Position numbers and translations under genes: made by a program
The notes under the pieces: model-generated
Told to the model about the DNA's origin: nothing
The model's input: only the letters and a program-made list of their open reading frames with translations
Databases searched by the model: none
DNA from: UBA1181 sp963648205
GTDB taxonomy: Bacteria; Bacteroidota; Bacteroidia; Bacteroidales; Paludibacteraceae
Assembly (NCBI GenBank): GCA_963648205.1
Contig: CAVJCT010000052.1
Location: forward strand, 1 to 58,997
Direction of reading: 5' to 3'
DNA length: 58,997 nt
Part shown: piece by piece, positions 7,681-16,262 of the stretch
Layout of the letters: the number at the start of each line of letters is the position of its first letter
How positions within the stretch are numbered: the stretch's first letter is position 1

Positions 7681-8766
7681 GTGAAGAAAGAAATGGATGT
7701 GGAAGAAATCAAACTTTTGCAAGAATGTCTACTTACCACAAGGAATTTCGTTGCCTTTCGTTTTCCAAATGAAAGAATCATACGAATTATCAAGTCAGAG
7801 GAGGCTGTTCAAGTGCAAAAGATAGAAGACCTGCAAAACCATTCTTCTTCATTTGTCTTTGCACCATTCTCAACGAAGAATAATCCTGTAATCGTCTTAC
7901 AATCAAATGATTATAAAGAAATAAAATTAGACATGGAGCAAGATTTTTCTAAAAATAGAAAGTCTTGCTCTATGATAGAAAAGTCTGTTTCACCCTCGTA
8001 TGTTAGTGATTTTCAACGATTTCACACAGGAGTGAAACAGCAATTTCAAAAGTTAGTATTAGCGAGGACGGAGGAAGTCAGGGAATCGCCCGATGCGGTA
8101 CAACTTTTTCTCGAAGCCTGTCAAACCCACTCCAATGCGATGGTCTATCTGTTCAAATCTGAAGAAACAGGAGTATGGTTGGGCGCAACCCCCGAAATAC
8201 TTTTAGAGGGTACAAAAGGAGAAATGCACACCATAGCGTTGGCTGGCACAATGAGAAAAAACGCCCCTGATGCACAACTGCAATGGAGCGAGAAGAATCG
8301 ACAAGAGCAAGCCATCGTAACAGACTATTTGCGAAAAAGAATACAAAAATTCAGTCGGATAGACGCTGAAAACGGCCCTTACACATACGGAAATTCTCGT
8401 TTGGCGCACCTTCGCACAGACCTCTATTTTCGAGTTTCGCCAGAAAATATCTTCAAGGTAATCAACGAATTACACCCTACCCCTGCCGTTTGTGGCATAC
8501 CCAAAGAAGAGGCAATTGATTTCATTCTCAACAATGAGAGTGAACCGAGAACCTACTACGCAGGCTTTTTAGGATGGTATGAGCCACAAAAGGAGACACG
8601 ACTCTACGTCAACCTTCGATGCATGCGCTGGATAGACACGCAAACCGTCCAACTGATGGCTGGCGGTGGAATTCTACCCGAATCAACCTTAGAGCAAGAG
8701 TGGAGAGAGACCGAGGCGAAAATGGAGACATTGCGAGGGTTGGAGGCGTTTAATAAAGGAAGATAA
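7681..8766 (+). CDS. menF: Isochorismate synthase MenF
   Basis: A 361-residue chorismate-binding enzyme converting chorismate to isochorismate, the first committed step to menaquinone. Motifs of the family: QFQKLVLARTEEV, WLGATPEILLEG, TIALAGTMRKN, EKNRQEQAIVTDYLRKR, HPTPAVCGIPKEEAIDFI, YAGFLGW, LYVNLRCMRW and MAGGGILPESTLEQEWRET (Mg-binding Glu region). The frame allows a GTG start at 7681 or an ATG at 7693. Downstream, a restriction-modification cassette separates it from menD, menB and menC, its expected operon partners. Confidence 0.93.
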   Translation: MKKEMDVEEIKLLQECLLTTRNFVAFRFPNERIIRIIKSEEAVQVQKIEDLQNHSSSFVFAPFSTKNNPVIVLQSNDYKEIKLDMEQDFSKNRKSCSMIEKSVSPSYVSDFQRFHTGVKQQFQKLVLARTEEVRESPDAVQLFLEACQTHSNAMVYLFKSEETGVWLGATPEILLEGTKGEMHTIALAGTMRKNAPDAQLQWSEKNRQEQAIVTDYLRKRIQKFSRIDAENGPYTYGNSRLAHLRTDLYFRVSPENIFKVINELHPTPAVCGIPKEEAIDFILNNESEPRTYYAGFLGWYEPQKETRLYVNLRCMRWIDTQTVQLMAGGGILPESTLEQEWRETEAKMETLRGLEAFNKGR

Positions 8767-8779
8767 GAGGAATTTTATT

Positions 8780-8809
8780 TTTGCGGGAAACAAATAATTG
8801 TTATCTTTG
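8780..8809 (+). promoter_or_regulatory. Promoter of the restriction-modification cassette
   Basis: TTTG at 8780-8783, an 18-bp spacer and TATCTTTG at 8802-8809. Transcription would begin near 8816, after the in-frame ATG at 8798, which supports the methyltransferase start at 8852. The promoter probably also drives the menD-menB-menC genes downstream. Confidence 0.65.
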
Positions 8810-8851
8810 CGAGGACGAGAGATTATTGTTATTTCTAATGCAAAATATACT

Positions 8852-9868
8852 ATGTGTAAAACAACTACCATTTATAACCGTCGGTATTTAGGCAACAAAT
8901 TCAAACTACTACCTTTCATCACATCGGTAGTAAGAGAGAACTGTCCTAACACAAAAATTGTTGCAGATTTGTTCGCAGGAACTGGAGCTGTCGCCTCTTC
9001 TTTTCAAGATAGACAACTAATAACCAATGACATACTATATAGTAATTACATTTGTAATTTAGCATGGTTTAGTTCAGAAAAATATGACGCTGACAAAATC
9101 AAGTATATCATTTCTAAGTTTAATCAGATAGACACCACCGAAGACAACTATATGTCTGAAACATTTGCGGACACATTTTTCAGTCGAAAAGACTGTCAAA
9201 AGATTGGAACCATAAGAGAAGAGATTGATTTGATGGCTGAAAGACAGGTCATTAGCGAAAGAGAACGAGCAATTCTCATATCTTCCTTGCTCTACGCAAT
9301 GGACAAAATTGCAAAGACATGCGGTCACTACGATGCCTACCGCAAAGGAGTAGAATTCGATACACATTTAGAATTAGCTATTCCTATCGTCTTTACAAAT
9401 AACCACATCAACAACAAATGTTACAACGAGAACACCAACCTGTTAGCTTCTAAAATTAAAGCAGATTTAGTGTACTTAGACCCACCATACAATTCAAGAC
9501 AATATTGCGATGCTTACCATGTTTTGGAAAATGTTGCTAAGTGGGAAAAACCAAAAGTCGAAGGTGTTGCAAGAAAAATGAATCGGATGCATTTAAAAAG
9601 CGACTATTGCACCCAGAAAGCGACAAGTGCATTTGCCAATCTTATAAAAAAAATAGACGCAAAGTATATATTGTTGTCTTACAACAATATGGAGAGAAAA
9701 GGGAATGACCGATCAAATGCAAAGATAACAGACAACGACATAAAACGTATTTTATCAAATAGAGGAGAAATAAAAATCTTTGAAAAAGAGTACAAAGCGT
9801 TTTCAACTGGGCTTTCTGACATAAAAGATAACAAAGAAAGATTATTTTTGTGTTGTGTTAACAAATGA
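8852..9868 (+). CDS. D12-class DNA N6-adenine methyltransferase (first of two, R-M cassette)
   Basis: A 338-residue class-alpha adenine methyltransferase that protects DNA from the neighbouring endonuclease. Motif X is NRRYLGNKFKLLPFI near the start, the SAM motif I is VADLFAGTGAVASSF, and catalytic motif IV is YLDPPYNSRQYCDAY. Motif order X-I-IV is that of the D12/Dam group. The frame extends up to 8798, but that start overlaps the promoter, so MCKTTT at 8852 is chosen. The second methyltransferase starts 4 bp after this stop. An asymmetric target, with one enzyme per strand, would explain the pair. Exact target unknown. Confidence 0.9.
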   Translation: MCKTTTIYNRRYLGNKFKLLPFITSVVRENCPNTKIVADLFAGTGAVASSFQDRQLITNDILYSNYICNLAWFSSEKYDADKIKYIISKFNQIDTTEDNYMSETFADTFFSRKDCQKIGTIREEIDLMAERQVISERERAILISSLLYAMDKIAKTCGHYDAYRKGVEFDTHLELAIPIVFTNNHINNKCYNENTNLLASKIKADLVYLDPPYNSRQYCDAYHVLENVAKWEKPKVEGVARKMNRMHLKSDYCTQKATSAFANLIKKIDAKYILLSYNNMERKGNDRSNAKITDNDIKRILSNRGEIKIFEKEYKAFSTGLSDIKDNKERLFLCCVNK

Positions 9869-9872
9869 GAAA

Positions 9873-10790
9873 ATGAAATATTTACAATCACCGTTAAACT
9901 ATACAGGTGGAAAATTCAAATTACTTCCACAGATAGAACCTCTATTCCCGAAACAAATTGACACATTTGTTGACTTGTTTTGTGGAGGAGGAAATGTCGG
10001 TGCAAACGTGAGCAGTTCCAAAGTAATATTCAATGATACGAACAGACATGTAATTTCAATTTTAAAATCTTTCAGTGAATTAGACGAAAAAGTCATATTT
10101 GAAAAAATAATGAAAATCATTGATGAATATGGACTTTCCTTAGTATCAGACAAAGGATATGGGTACTATGGGTGCGACAGCCAAAATGGATTGGGAAAAT
10201 ATAACAAAGACCCTTATATTCACCTACGCAACATACTCAACCACAAAGAAATCCAAGATGCAGATTATTACATAATGCTGTATGTACTAATCATTTACAC
10301 ATTCAACAATCAAATTCGATTTAACAAGCATGGTGAATTTAACCTTCCCGTTGGCAAAAGAGACTTTAACGCAGCAATGCAAAAAAAGTTATCAAAATTC
10401 ATAAACAAATTACACAGCATAAACTGTAAATTCTCTCATAAAGACTTTAGAGATATTAACATTGAATCTCTCTCAAAAAATGATTTTGTATACGCAGACC
10501 CACCTTACCTGATCACATGTGCAACATATAATGAAAATGGAGGATGGACTACATTAGATGAGCAAGATTTGTACTACAAGTACTTGGACAGATTGAATGA
10601 AAGGGGCATACGTTTTGCTCTATCAAACGTTCTTTTCTCAAAAGGGAAAAGCAACGAAATTTTAAAAAATTGGTTAAATGAACATTCAAACTACAATTGC
10701 CATCATCTAAACTACAATTACGCAAATTCAAACTATCATACATCTGGGAGAAACTCTATTACAGATGAAATAGTTGTCACCAATTACTAA
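9873..10790 (+). CDS. D12-class (Dam-like) DNA N6-adenine methyltransferase (second of two)
   Basis: A 305-residue Dam-like adenine methyltransferase. Seen are motif X PLNYTGGKFKLLPQI, SAM motif I FVDLFCGGGNVGANV, a middle target-recognition part (KGYGYYGCDSQNGLGKYNKD) and motif IV FVYADPPYLITCATYN. A GTG start at 9855 would overlap the previous gene; the ATG at 9873, 4 bp after its stop, is more likely. Sequence differs clearly from the first methyltransferase, so this is not a recent duplicate. The endonuclease gene begins 3 bp after its stop. With the first enzyme it should methylate the two strands of an asymmetric site. Confidence 0.9.
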   Translation: MKYLQSPLNYTGGKFKLLPQIEPLFPKQIDTFVDLFCGGGNVGANVSSSKVIFNDTNRHVISILKSFSELDEKVIFEKIMKIIDEYGLSLVSDKGYGYYGCDSQNGLGKYNKDPYIHLRNILNHKEIQDADYYIMLYVLIIYTFNNQIRFNKHGEFNLPVGKRDFNAAMQKKLSKFINKLHSINCKFSHKDFRDINIESLSKNDFVYADPPYLITCATYNENGGWTTLDEQDLYYKYLDRLNERGIRFALSNVLFSKGKSNEILKNWLNEHSNYNCHHLNYNYANSNYHTSGRNSITDEIVVTNY

Positions 10791-10793
10791 AAT

Positions 10794-12611
10794 ATGGAGA
10801 AACTTTGGAGTATAAGTACGACGATCAGAGAAGGAGGAAGAATCATTGGATTTCTTGAGACAGCAAAAGAAATCGATGGTTTAGAATGGAATAAAGAAAC
10901 GCAATGTCTTTTTCAAATTTTACTAATCAAAAATCATAAATATCTTCAGGACACAGAAAATCCCCAAGTATGTAATGCCCTTACCCCTGAGCAAATCTCA
11001 GCACTTTCTGCATGGGATAAAGAAATGTCATTAGAGATGGCTCGAAGCATTTTTGAGAGCAAGAACTACGAAGATCCACCAATGAGAGGTAGACAATCAC
11101 TGTCTCCGTTAGTGAAATTAGGACTGGTTTTCCACGATAAAAAAGAAGGCAAAAATTTTCTTCATATCAGCGACATGGGGAATAAACTACTAAACGGAGA
11201 AATCCAGTTTGAGGATACAATTCGAGAAGCCTTACTAAAACATCAATATCCTAACCCTTCTGATGGTGGCTTTAAAAATTGGAACATAAAGCCTTTTATC
11301 TGTACGCTACACCTTATAAAGGAAGTAAACAACCTTTGCACTCAGAAAGGATTAAAGGCAAAAGGTATCTCTACTACTGAATTTGGAATTTTTGCGCTAT
11401 CTCTTAAATCATACAAAGAGGTAAGGTCAACAGCAAAACGAATACTAAAATTCAGAAACAAAGTAACCGAATTTAAAAACTTCTCTGATAGGGACTCTTT
11501 TATCAAGAAATACATCAAAGAGTACTTATCGGACTTTAACAACCCTATTAAAAATTGCGAGGAATACTCCGACAATATGATAAGGTATCTTCGTCTAACA
11601 AAATATATATACATTAGGGGTAAATATGACAACACCTACATCGACATAGAACCCAGAAGACTCATAGAAATCAATTCCATTCTTGAATACGATAAAGGTA
11701 ATCCAAAGAAATTTTCTGAGCAAGGATGGATGGAGTATATGGGTACATATGGAACATACATATTGCCTTTTGAAACGCCAGAAAAACTAAGTGCAATTGC
11801 CAATGAAATAATTTTAGAAATAAATAGATTAGAATCAGAACTAAGTATTAAACAAACATTTTACAATATACCTAATAGTGTATCAGACATAAAAAAACTA
11901 ATAAAAACTCTAAGAGAATATCGCACAAGCTTGCAAAATCTCGACATAAAAAAAGAAGTTCATCAAAACATAGACAGAATAGACGAGACTATTGAAGTTT
12001 TCAGAGACATAATTTCAAGAAACTCTGCAAAACTCGTCAAAAAACTTCCTATAGAGTTAGAAAAATGGACAAACGTAGCATTAAATATCATCAATGATGC
12101 TAATCTAATAAAGCCCAACTACCCAGTTGGAGATGACAATGAACCAATTTTTACCGCACCTAATGGAGTTCCTGACATTGAGTGCTTTTATGACAAATTT
12201 TCCTGTATCTGCGAAGTAACAATGCTTACTAGCAGAGATCAATGGTACAATGAAGGGCAACCTGTTATGCGACATCTGAGAGACTTCGAAATAAAGCATT
12301 CAGAAATGCCATCGTATTGTCTTTTCATTGCGCCTAGTATGCATAAAGACACCATTAATACTTTTTATACATCCGTAAAATACGAATATGAAGGTAAAAA
12401 GCAAAAGATAATTCCAATTACAATTGCTCAATTAATATCCATTCTTGAATTGCTAAAATCTTACATTTTAAAAGGCTCTAAATTTAGTAATAAAACAATT
12501 CAAGAACTATTTGACAAATGTGCAGATATGTCTCAAGTGCAAAATTCCACCACCTGGCTATCCTATATCAGTGATGTGGTTGCATCCTGGGAAAAACAAT
12601 ACAAACTATAA
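10794..12611 (+). CDS. AlwI / Nt.BspD6I-like type IIS restriction endonuclease
   Basis: A 605-residue protein, nearly the length of Nt.BspD6I (604, recalled). The C-terminal nuclease domain matches that enzyme: PDIECFYDKFSCICEVT is followed by QPVMRH, then YCLFIAPSMHKDTINTF and IIPITIAQL. Residues E423, D461, E474 and E487 fall at the same spacing as the recalled catalytic set E418, D456, E469 and E482 of Nt.BspD6I. Family enzymes recognise 5-bp asymmetric sites (GAGTC or GGATC) and cut a few bases outside, or nick one strand. The N-terminal half would hold DNA recognition (AMRG-like wHTH region, SLSPLVKLGLVF). The gene ends 6 bp before menD. Cleaving versus nicking activity cannot be read from sequence. 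Confidence 0.88.
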   Translation: MEKLWSISTTIREGGRIIGFLETAKEIDGLEWNKETQCLFQILLIKNHKYLQDTENPQVCNALTPEQISALSAWDKEMSLEMARSIFESKNYEDPPMRGRQSLSPLVKLGLVFHDKKEGKNFLHISDMGNKLLNGEIQFEDTIREALLKHQYPNPSDGGFKNWNIKPFICTLHLIKEVNNLCTQKGLKAKGISTTEFGIFALSLKSYKEVRSTAKRILKFRNKVTEFKNFSDRDSFIKKYIKEYLSDFNNPIKNCEEYSDNMIRYLRLTKYIYIRGKYDNTYIDIEPRRLIEINSILEYDKGNPKKFSEQGWMEYMGTYGTYILPFETPEKLSAIANEIILEINRLESELSIKQTFYNIPNSVSDIKKLIKTLREYRTSLQNLDIKKEVHQNIDRIDETIEVFRDIISRNSAKLVKKLPIELEKWTNVALNIINDANLIKPNYPVGDDNEPIFTAPNGVPDIECFYDKFSCICEVTMLTSRDQWYNEGQPVMRHLRDFEIKHSEMPSYCLFIAPSMHKDTINTFYTSVKYEYEGKKQKIIPITIAQLISILELLKSYILKGSKFSNKTIQELFDKCADMSQVQNSTTWLSYISDVVASWEKQYKL

Positions 12612-12617
12612 CAAGCA

Positions 12618-14267
12618 ATGCTCTCAACCAAACCCAACATACAGCAACTTCTCTCACTAATGCTTGCCCACAATGTCTGCGACATAGTCATCAGTCCAGG
12701 ATCGCGAAATATGCCTTTGGCTCAATCTTTCGCAAGTGTGGAGGAGTTTCATTGTCATCCTGTTACCGATGAGAGAAGCGCGGGGTTCGTCGCTATCGGA
12801 CTGTCAGTCGCTCTGAACAAGCCTGTGGCAGTGTGTGTTACCTCTGGTTCGGCACTCCTCAATCTGGCATCCTCAGTCTCTGAGGCATACTATCAGCAAG
12901 TACCACTGCTCGTCATCTCAGCCGACCGTCCTGAGGCTTGGATCGGTCAGATGGATGGTCAGACTTTGCCTCAAGCCAATGTTTTTGGCCGCCTTGTTCG
13001 CAAAAGTGTTACGTTGCCTGAACCTAAGGACGAAACGGAGATTTGGCATTGCAACCGACTGATTAACGAGGCACTTTTAGAACTTGACCATCGAATCAAA
13101 GGACCCGTTCACATCAACGTTCCCATCACAGAACCTTTCTTCGACTGCTCTGCAGCCACACTGCCCAATGAACGTGTCATCCACAGAAATCAGCCTTATT
13201 TAGAAAGGTGGAAAGAAGCAAAAAAGCCGATTATCCTCATTGGTCAAATGAACTTTGAGGAAGCACAAACCATTAAAGAATTTGCAAATAAAATTCACTG
13301 TCCATTATTTTGTGAAACGCTGTCAAACATCATTGACAATGAAACAATAGACGAATTTGATATAATCCTCAACTATTTCAGTCAAGATAAAAATATTGAG
13401 GAAGAACTTCGGCCCGACCTTGTCATCTACGCTGGCGGACATATCGTATCAAAACGTTTCAAAAAATGGATTCGTCAGGTGAAGCCTGAAGTGTGGCGTG
13501 TAGACCCTTCAGGAGAATGTGCCGACACCTTCCAAAACGTAACGAATATCATTGAGTTACAGACAGTTGACTTTCTAAAATCACTGCCGATTTGTGAGCC
13601 ACATCTTCCCTACAAGCGAGTTTGGATGAACTATAACGAAGAAGCAAGAACTGCTCTCAACAATATTTCATTGCCATTTTCTTCCCTTCAAATCATTCAA
13701 CAGTTAAGCAGACAACATTCTCATTTTCAGAATATTGTATTAGCCAATAGCAGTACGGTTCGACATGCGCAGCTCTTTTTGAATAGTGAGATTTCGGAAG
13801 GGATATTTCGTAGCAAAATTTTCTGCAATAGAGGGGTGAATGGGATCGATGGTTCACTCTCCGCAGCAGTTGGTATTGCGCTTGCCCACCCCGAAGAACT
13901 GACGTTGCTCATCATCGGCGACCTTAGTTTCTTCTATGATATGAATGCACTGTGGAACACCTATCTTCCTAATAATCTGAGGATTGCGTTGCTCAACAAC
14001 AATGGTGGCGAGATTTTCAGAAATCTGCCAGGACTGAAAGCAACTGACGAAGCCATCGAGTTTGTCTTTGCTAAACATCAAACATCAGCCCAAGGATGGG
14101 TCGAAAGTGTTGGCGCAAGTTATTGTAAATCAAGCGATAAAGAAAATGAAGAGGAGTGCATCAAACAACTGTACACAGCGCAGAAATGCACCGTTGCAGA
14201 GTTTTTCACAGACAATGAATTAGAGGCTTACAACTTGATTTATCGCAATGACAATCTTTATAAATAA
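12618..14267 (+). CDS. menD: SEPHCHC synthase MenD
   Basis: A 549-residue thiamine-diphosphate enzyme that joins isochorismate and 2-oxoglutarate in menaquinone synthesis. Seen: ISPGSRNMPLAQSF, DERSAGFVAIGLSVALN with the ThDP-activating Glu region, VTSGSALLNLASSVSEAYYQ, NRGVNGIDGSLSAAVGIA, and the ThDP/Mg motif IIGDLSFFYDMNALWN followed by LLNNNGGEIFRNLPG. Length is normal. It starts 6 bp after the endonuclease stop, so its transcription now depends on read-through from the R-M cassette or menF. MenB follows after 30 bp. Confidence 0.95.
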   Translation: MLSTKPNIQQLLSLMLAHNVCDIVISPGSRNMPLAQSFASVEEFHCHPVTDERSAGFVAIGLSVALNKPVAVCVTSGSALLNLASSVSEAYYQQVPLLVISADRPEAWIGQMDGQTLPQANVFGRLVRKSVTLPEPKDETEIWHCNRLINEALLELDHRIKGPVHINVPITEPFFDCSAATLPNERVIHRNQPYLERWKEAKKPIILIGQMNFEEAQTIKEFANKIHCPLFCETLSNIIDNETIDEFDIILNYFSQDKNIEEELRPDLVIYAGGHIVSKRFKKWIRQVKPEVWRVDPSGECADTFQNVTNIIELQTVDFLKSLPICEPHLPYKRVWMNYNEEARTALNNISLPFSSLQIIQQLSRQHSHFQNIVLANSSTVRHAQLFLNSEISEGIFRSKIFCNRGVNGIDGSLSAAVGIALAHPEELTLLIIGDLSFFYDMNALWNTYLPNNLRIALLNNNGGEIFRNLPGLKATDEAIEFVFAKHQTSAQGWVESVGASYCKSSDKENEEECIKQLYTAQKCTVAEFFTDNELEAYNLIYRNDNLYK

Positions 14268-14297
14268 ATAATAAAATAATCATTAAACAAAAACATA

Positions 14298-15119
14298 ATG
14301 AGCAGAAATTGGACTACTCTCAAAGAATACAAAGAGATACTTTTCGATTTTTATAATGGAATCGCTCGTATCACCATCAACCGTGAACGTTACCGCAACG
14401 CTTTCACCCCGACGACAACTGCCGAGATGAGCGATGCAATGGCGATCTGCCGTGAAAACCCAGACATCAACGTGATTGTCTTCACAGGCGCGGGCGACAA
14501 GGCTTTCTGCAGTGGTGGCGATATGCACGTCAAAGGTCGCGGCGGCTACATCGATGAAAACGGTGCTCCTCGTCTTTCAGTGTTGGATGTGCAGAAACAG
14601 ATTCGTACCATTCCGAAGCCAGTCATTGCAGCTGTCAACGGATATGCCATCGGTGGCGGTCATGTTTTGCATGTGGTTTGCGACCTCACGATTGCATCGG
14701 AGAATGCGATTTTCGGTCAAACGGGTCCGAAGGTGGGCAGTTTTGACGCTGGATTCGGTTCTTCCTATTTGGCACGCATTGTCGGACAAAAGAAAGCACG
14801 CGAAATCTGGTTTCTCTGCCGTCAGTACAATGCGCAAGAGGCTTTAGACATGGGCTTGGTCAACACGGTCGTTCCGTTAGACAAATTGGAAGACACCTAC
14901 GTCGAATGGGCAGAAAAGATGATGGAATACTCGCCACTCGCCCTCCGCATGATCAAACGCGGACTCAATGCCGAGTTGGACGGACAAACTGGCATTCAAG
15001 AGTTTGCCGGCGACATGACCATGCTCTACTACTGTTTAGACGAGGCACAAGAGGGCGGAAAAGCCTTTTTAGAGAAACGCAAACCTGATTTTCAGAAATA
15101 CCCCAAATTTCCAGGATGA
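14298..15119 (+). CDS. menB: 1,4-dihydroxy-2-naphthoyl-CoA synthase MenB
   Basis: A 273-residue crotonase-fold enzyme that closes the naphthoquinone ring of o-succinylbenzoyl-CoA. Motifs: AFCSGGDMHVKGRGGYID, VNGYAIGGGHVLHVVCDL (oxyanion loop), FGQTGPKVGSFDAGFG with the catalytic Asp region, and the C-terminal CLDEAQEGGKAFLEKRKPDF typical of MenB. Length matches the family. Its stop overlaps the menC ATG (ATGA), which implies translational coupling with the next gene. Confidence 0.97.
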   Translation: MSRNWTTLKEYKEILFDFYNGIARITINRERYRNAFTPTTTAEMSDAMAICRENPDINVIVFTGAGDKAFCSGGDMHVKGRGGYIDENGAPRLSVLDVQKQIRTIPKPVIAAVNGYAIGGGHVLHVVCDLTIASENAIFGQTGPKVGSFDAGFGSSYLARIVGQKKAREIWFLCRQYNAQEALDMGLVNTVVPLDKLEDTYVEWAEKMMEYSPLALRMIKRGLNAELDGQTGIQEFAGDMTMLYYCLDEAQEGGKAFLEKRKPDFQKYPKFPG

Positions 15120-16165
15120 GAAAAGAAGATTTTTCAAAGTTTGGCATTCGATTGAGTGTACGCCCCTACACGTTGCAGTTCAAACAACCTGCAGGCACTT
15201 CCCGTGGTGTCTACACAGAACATCGTGTTTGGTTTATCACCATGACCGACAAAAGAACGTTTTTCCATGGCACTGGAGAAGTAGCACCTCTACCCGACCT
15301 TAGTCAGGAGTTGATCAGACATTCTGAAGCGGAGTTTGAACAGATCATCCAAAAATTCTGTGATGAGTTTGACGGAGAGATTCCGTACGACGAACTTCGC
15401 CCTTACCCTTCCATTCTTTTTGGTTTAGAGACTGCCCTCAGAAACTATGAATATGGTTTAGAAATGTGGGATACGCCTTTTTTCTGGGGAACAGAAGGAA
15501 TCACCATCAACGGTTTAGTTTGGATGGGAACCTACGAGGAGATGAAGGCGCGACTTGAAGAGAAACTGAACGCTGGATTTCACACCATCAAAATAAAAAT
15601 CGGAGCCATCGACTTCGAGAAGGAGTTTGAACTACTCTCACTCATTCGTAAAGAGTACCCCGCAGACAAAATCACACTGAGGGTGGACGCGAACGGAGGT
15701 TTCACACCTGAAAATGCACCTTCTATATTGCAAAGACTTGCCACGTTAGACATTCACTCTATCGAGCAACCTATCAAAGCAGGTCAGGCAGATAAAATGG
15801 CAGAACTATGCCGAACGACCCCTATTCCAATCGCTTTAGATGAAGAGTTGATCGGTGTAAACACTGTTGAAGAGAAGAAAAAACTTTTGGAGACCATCCG
15901 TCCTCAATTCATCATTCTCAAGCCTTCGTTGCATGGTGGAATCTCAGGTTGCGAAGAATGGATTCAAATCGCACAATCATTAGGCATCGGCTACTGGATT
16001 ACCTCCGCATTAGAGTCGAACATCGGACTGATGGCCATCGCTCAATGGGCTGCCACCCTCAACATCACTATTCCGCAAGGATTAGGCACTGGCGGACTCT
16101 ACACCAACAACATCGACCGTCCATTGCAAGTGCGTGGTGAAAAACTTTGGCTAAGAGGATTCTAA
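15116..16165 (+). CDS. menC: o-succinylbenzoate synthase MenC
   Basis: A 349-residue enolase-superfamily enzyme that dehydrates SHCHC to o-succinylbenzoate. Seen: catalytic KxK in TIKIKIGAIDFEKEF, metal ligands in LRVDANGGF, SIEQPI and ALDEELIG, and the second catalytic Lys in IILKPSLHGGISG. The start overlaps the menB stop by 4 bp. menE, menH and menA are not found in this window and must lie elsewhere. A strong hairpin follows, so this is the last gene of the transcript. Confidence 0.93.
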   Translation: MRKEDFSKFGIRLSVRPYTLQFKQPAGTSRGVYTEHRVWFITMTDKRTFFHGTGEVAPLPDLSQELIRHSEAEFEQIIQKFCDEFDGEIPYDELRPYPSILFGLETALRNYEYGLEMWDTPFFWGTEGITINGLVWMGTYEEMKARLEEKLNAGFHTIKIKIGAIDFEKEFELLSLIRKEYPADKITLRVDANGGFTPENAPSILQRLATLDIHSIEQPIKAGQADKMAELCRTTPIPIALDEELIGVNTVEEKKKLLETIRPQFIILKPSLHGGISGCEEWIQIAQSLGIGYWITSALESNIGLMAIAQWAATLNITIPQGLGTGGLYTNNIDRPLQVRGEKLWLRGF

Positions 16166-16184
16166 TTCATTACAAAGAAAAAGG

Positions 16185-16226
16185 AATGGTGTTAATAACT
16201 GATTATCAGCAATTAGCACCATTTCT
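16185..16226. terminator. Terminator hairpin after menC
   Basis: A 12-bp stem (AATGGTGTTAAT at 16185-16196 with ATTAGCACCATT at 16212-16223, one G-U pair) with a second small stem CTGAT/ATCAG in the loop. It sits between the converging menC and ppx genes and probably ends both transcripts. Confidence 0.75.
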
Positions 16227-16262
16227 CACTACCAACCAAAAATAGGAAACTATAGATAGAAT

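Larger units (their letters stand above)
8767..12617 (+). other. Restriction-modification cassette inserted between menF and menD
   Basis: Three tightly packed genes (gaps of 4 and 3 bp) encode two adenine methyltransferases and an endonuclease, all on the plus strand. The block is visibly more AT-rich than the flanking men genes. It starts just after the menF stop with its own promoter and ends 6 bp before the menD ATG. No target-site duplication, integrase or transposase is visible. Lateral acquisition is inferred from base composition and from the interruption of a conserved biosynthetic cluster. Confidence 0.8.

Noticed and set aside
8767..12617. Transposon or integron carrying the R-M genes
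   Set aside because: No transposase, integrase, terminal inverted repeat or target duplication could be seen at the borders.
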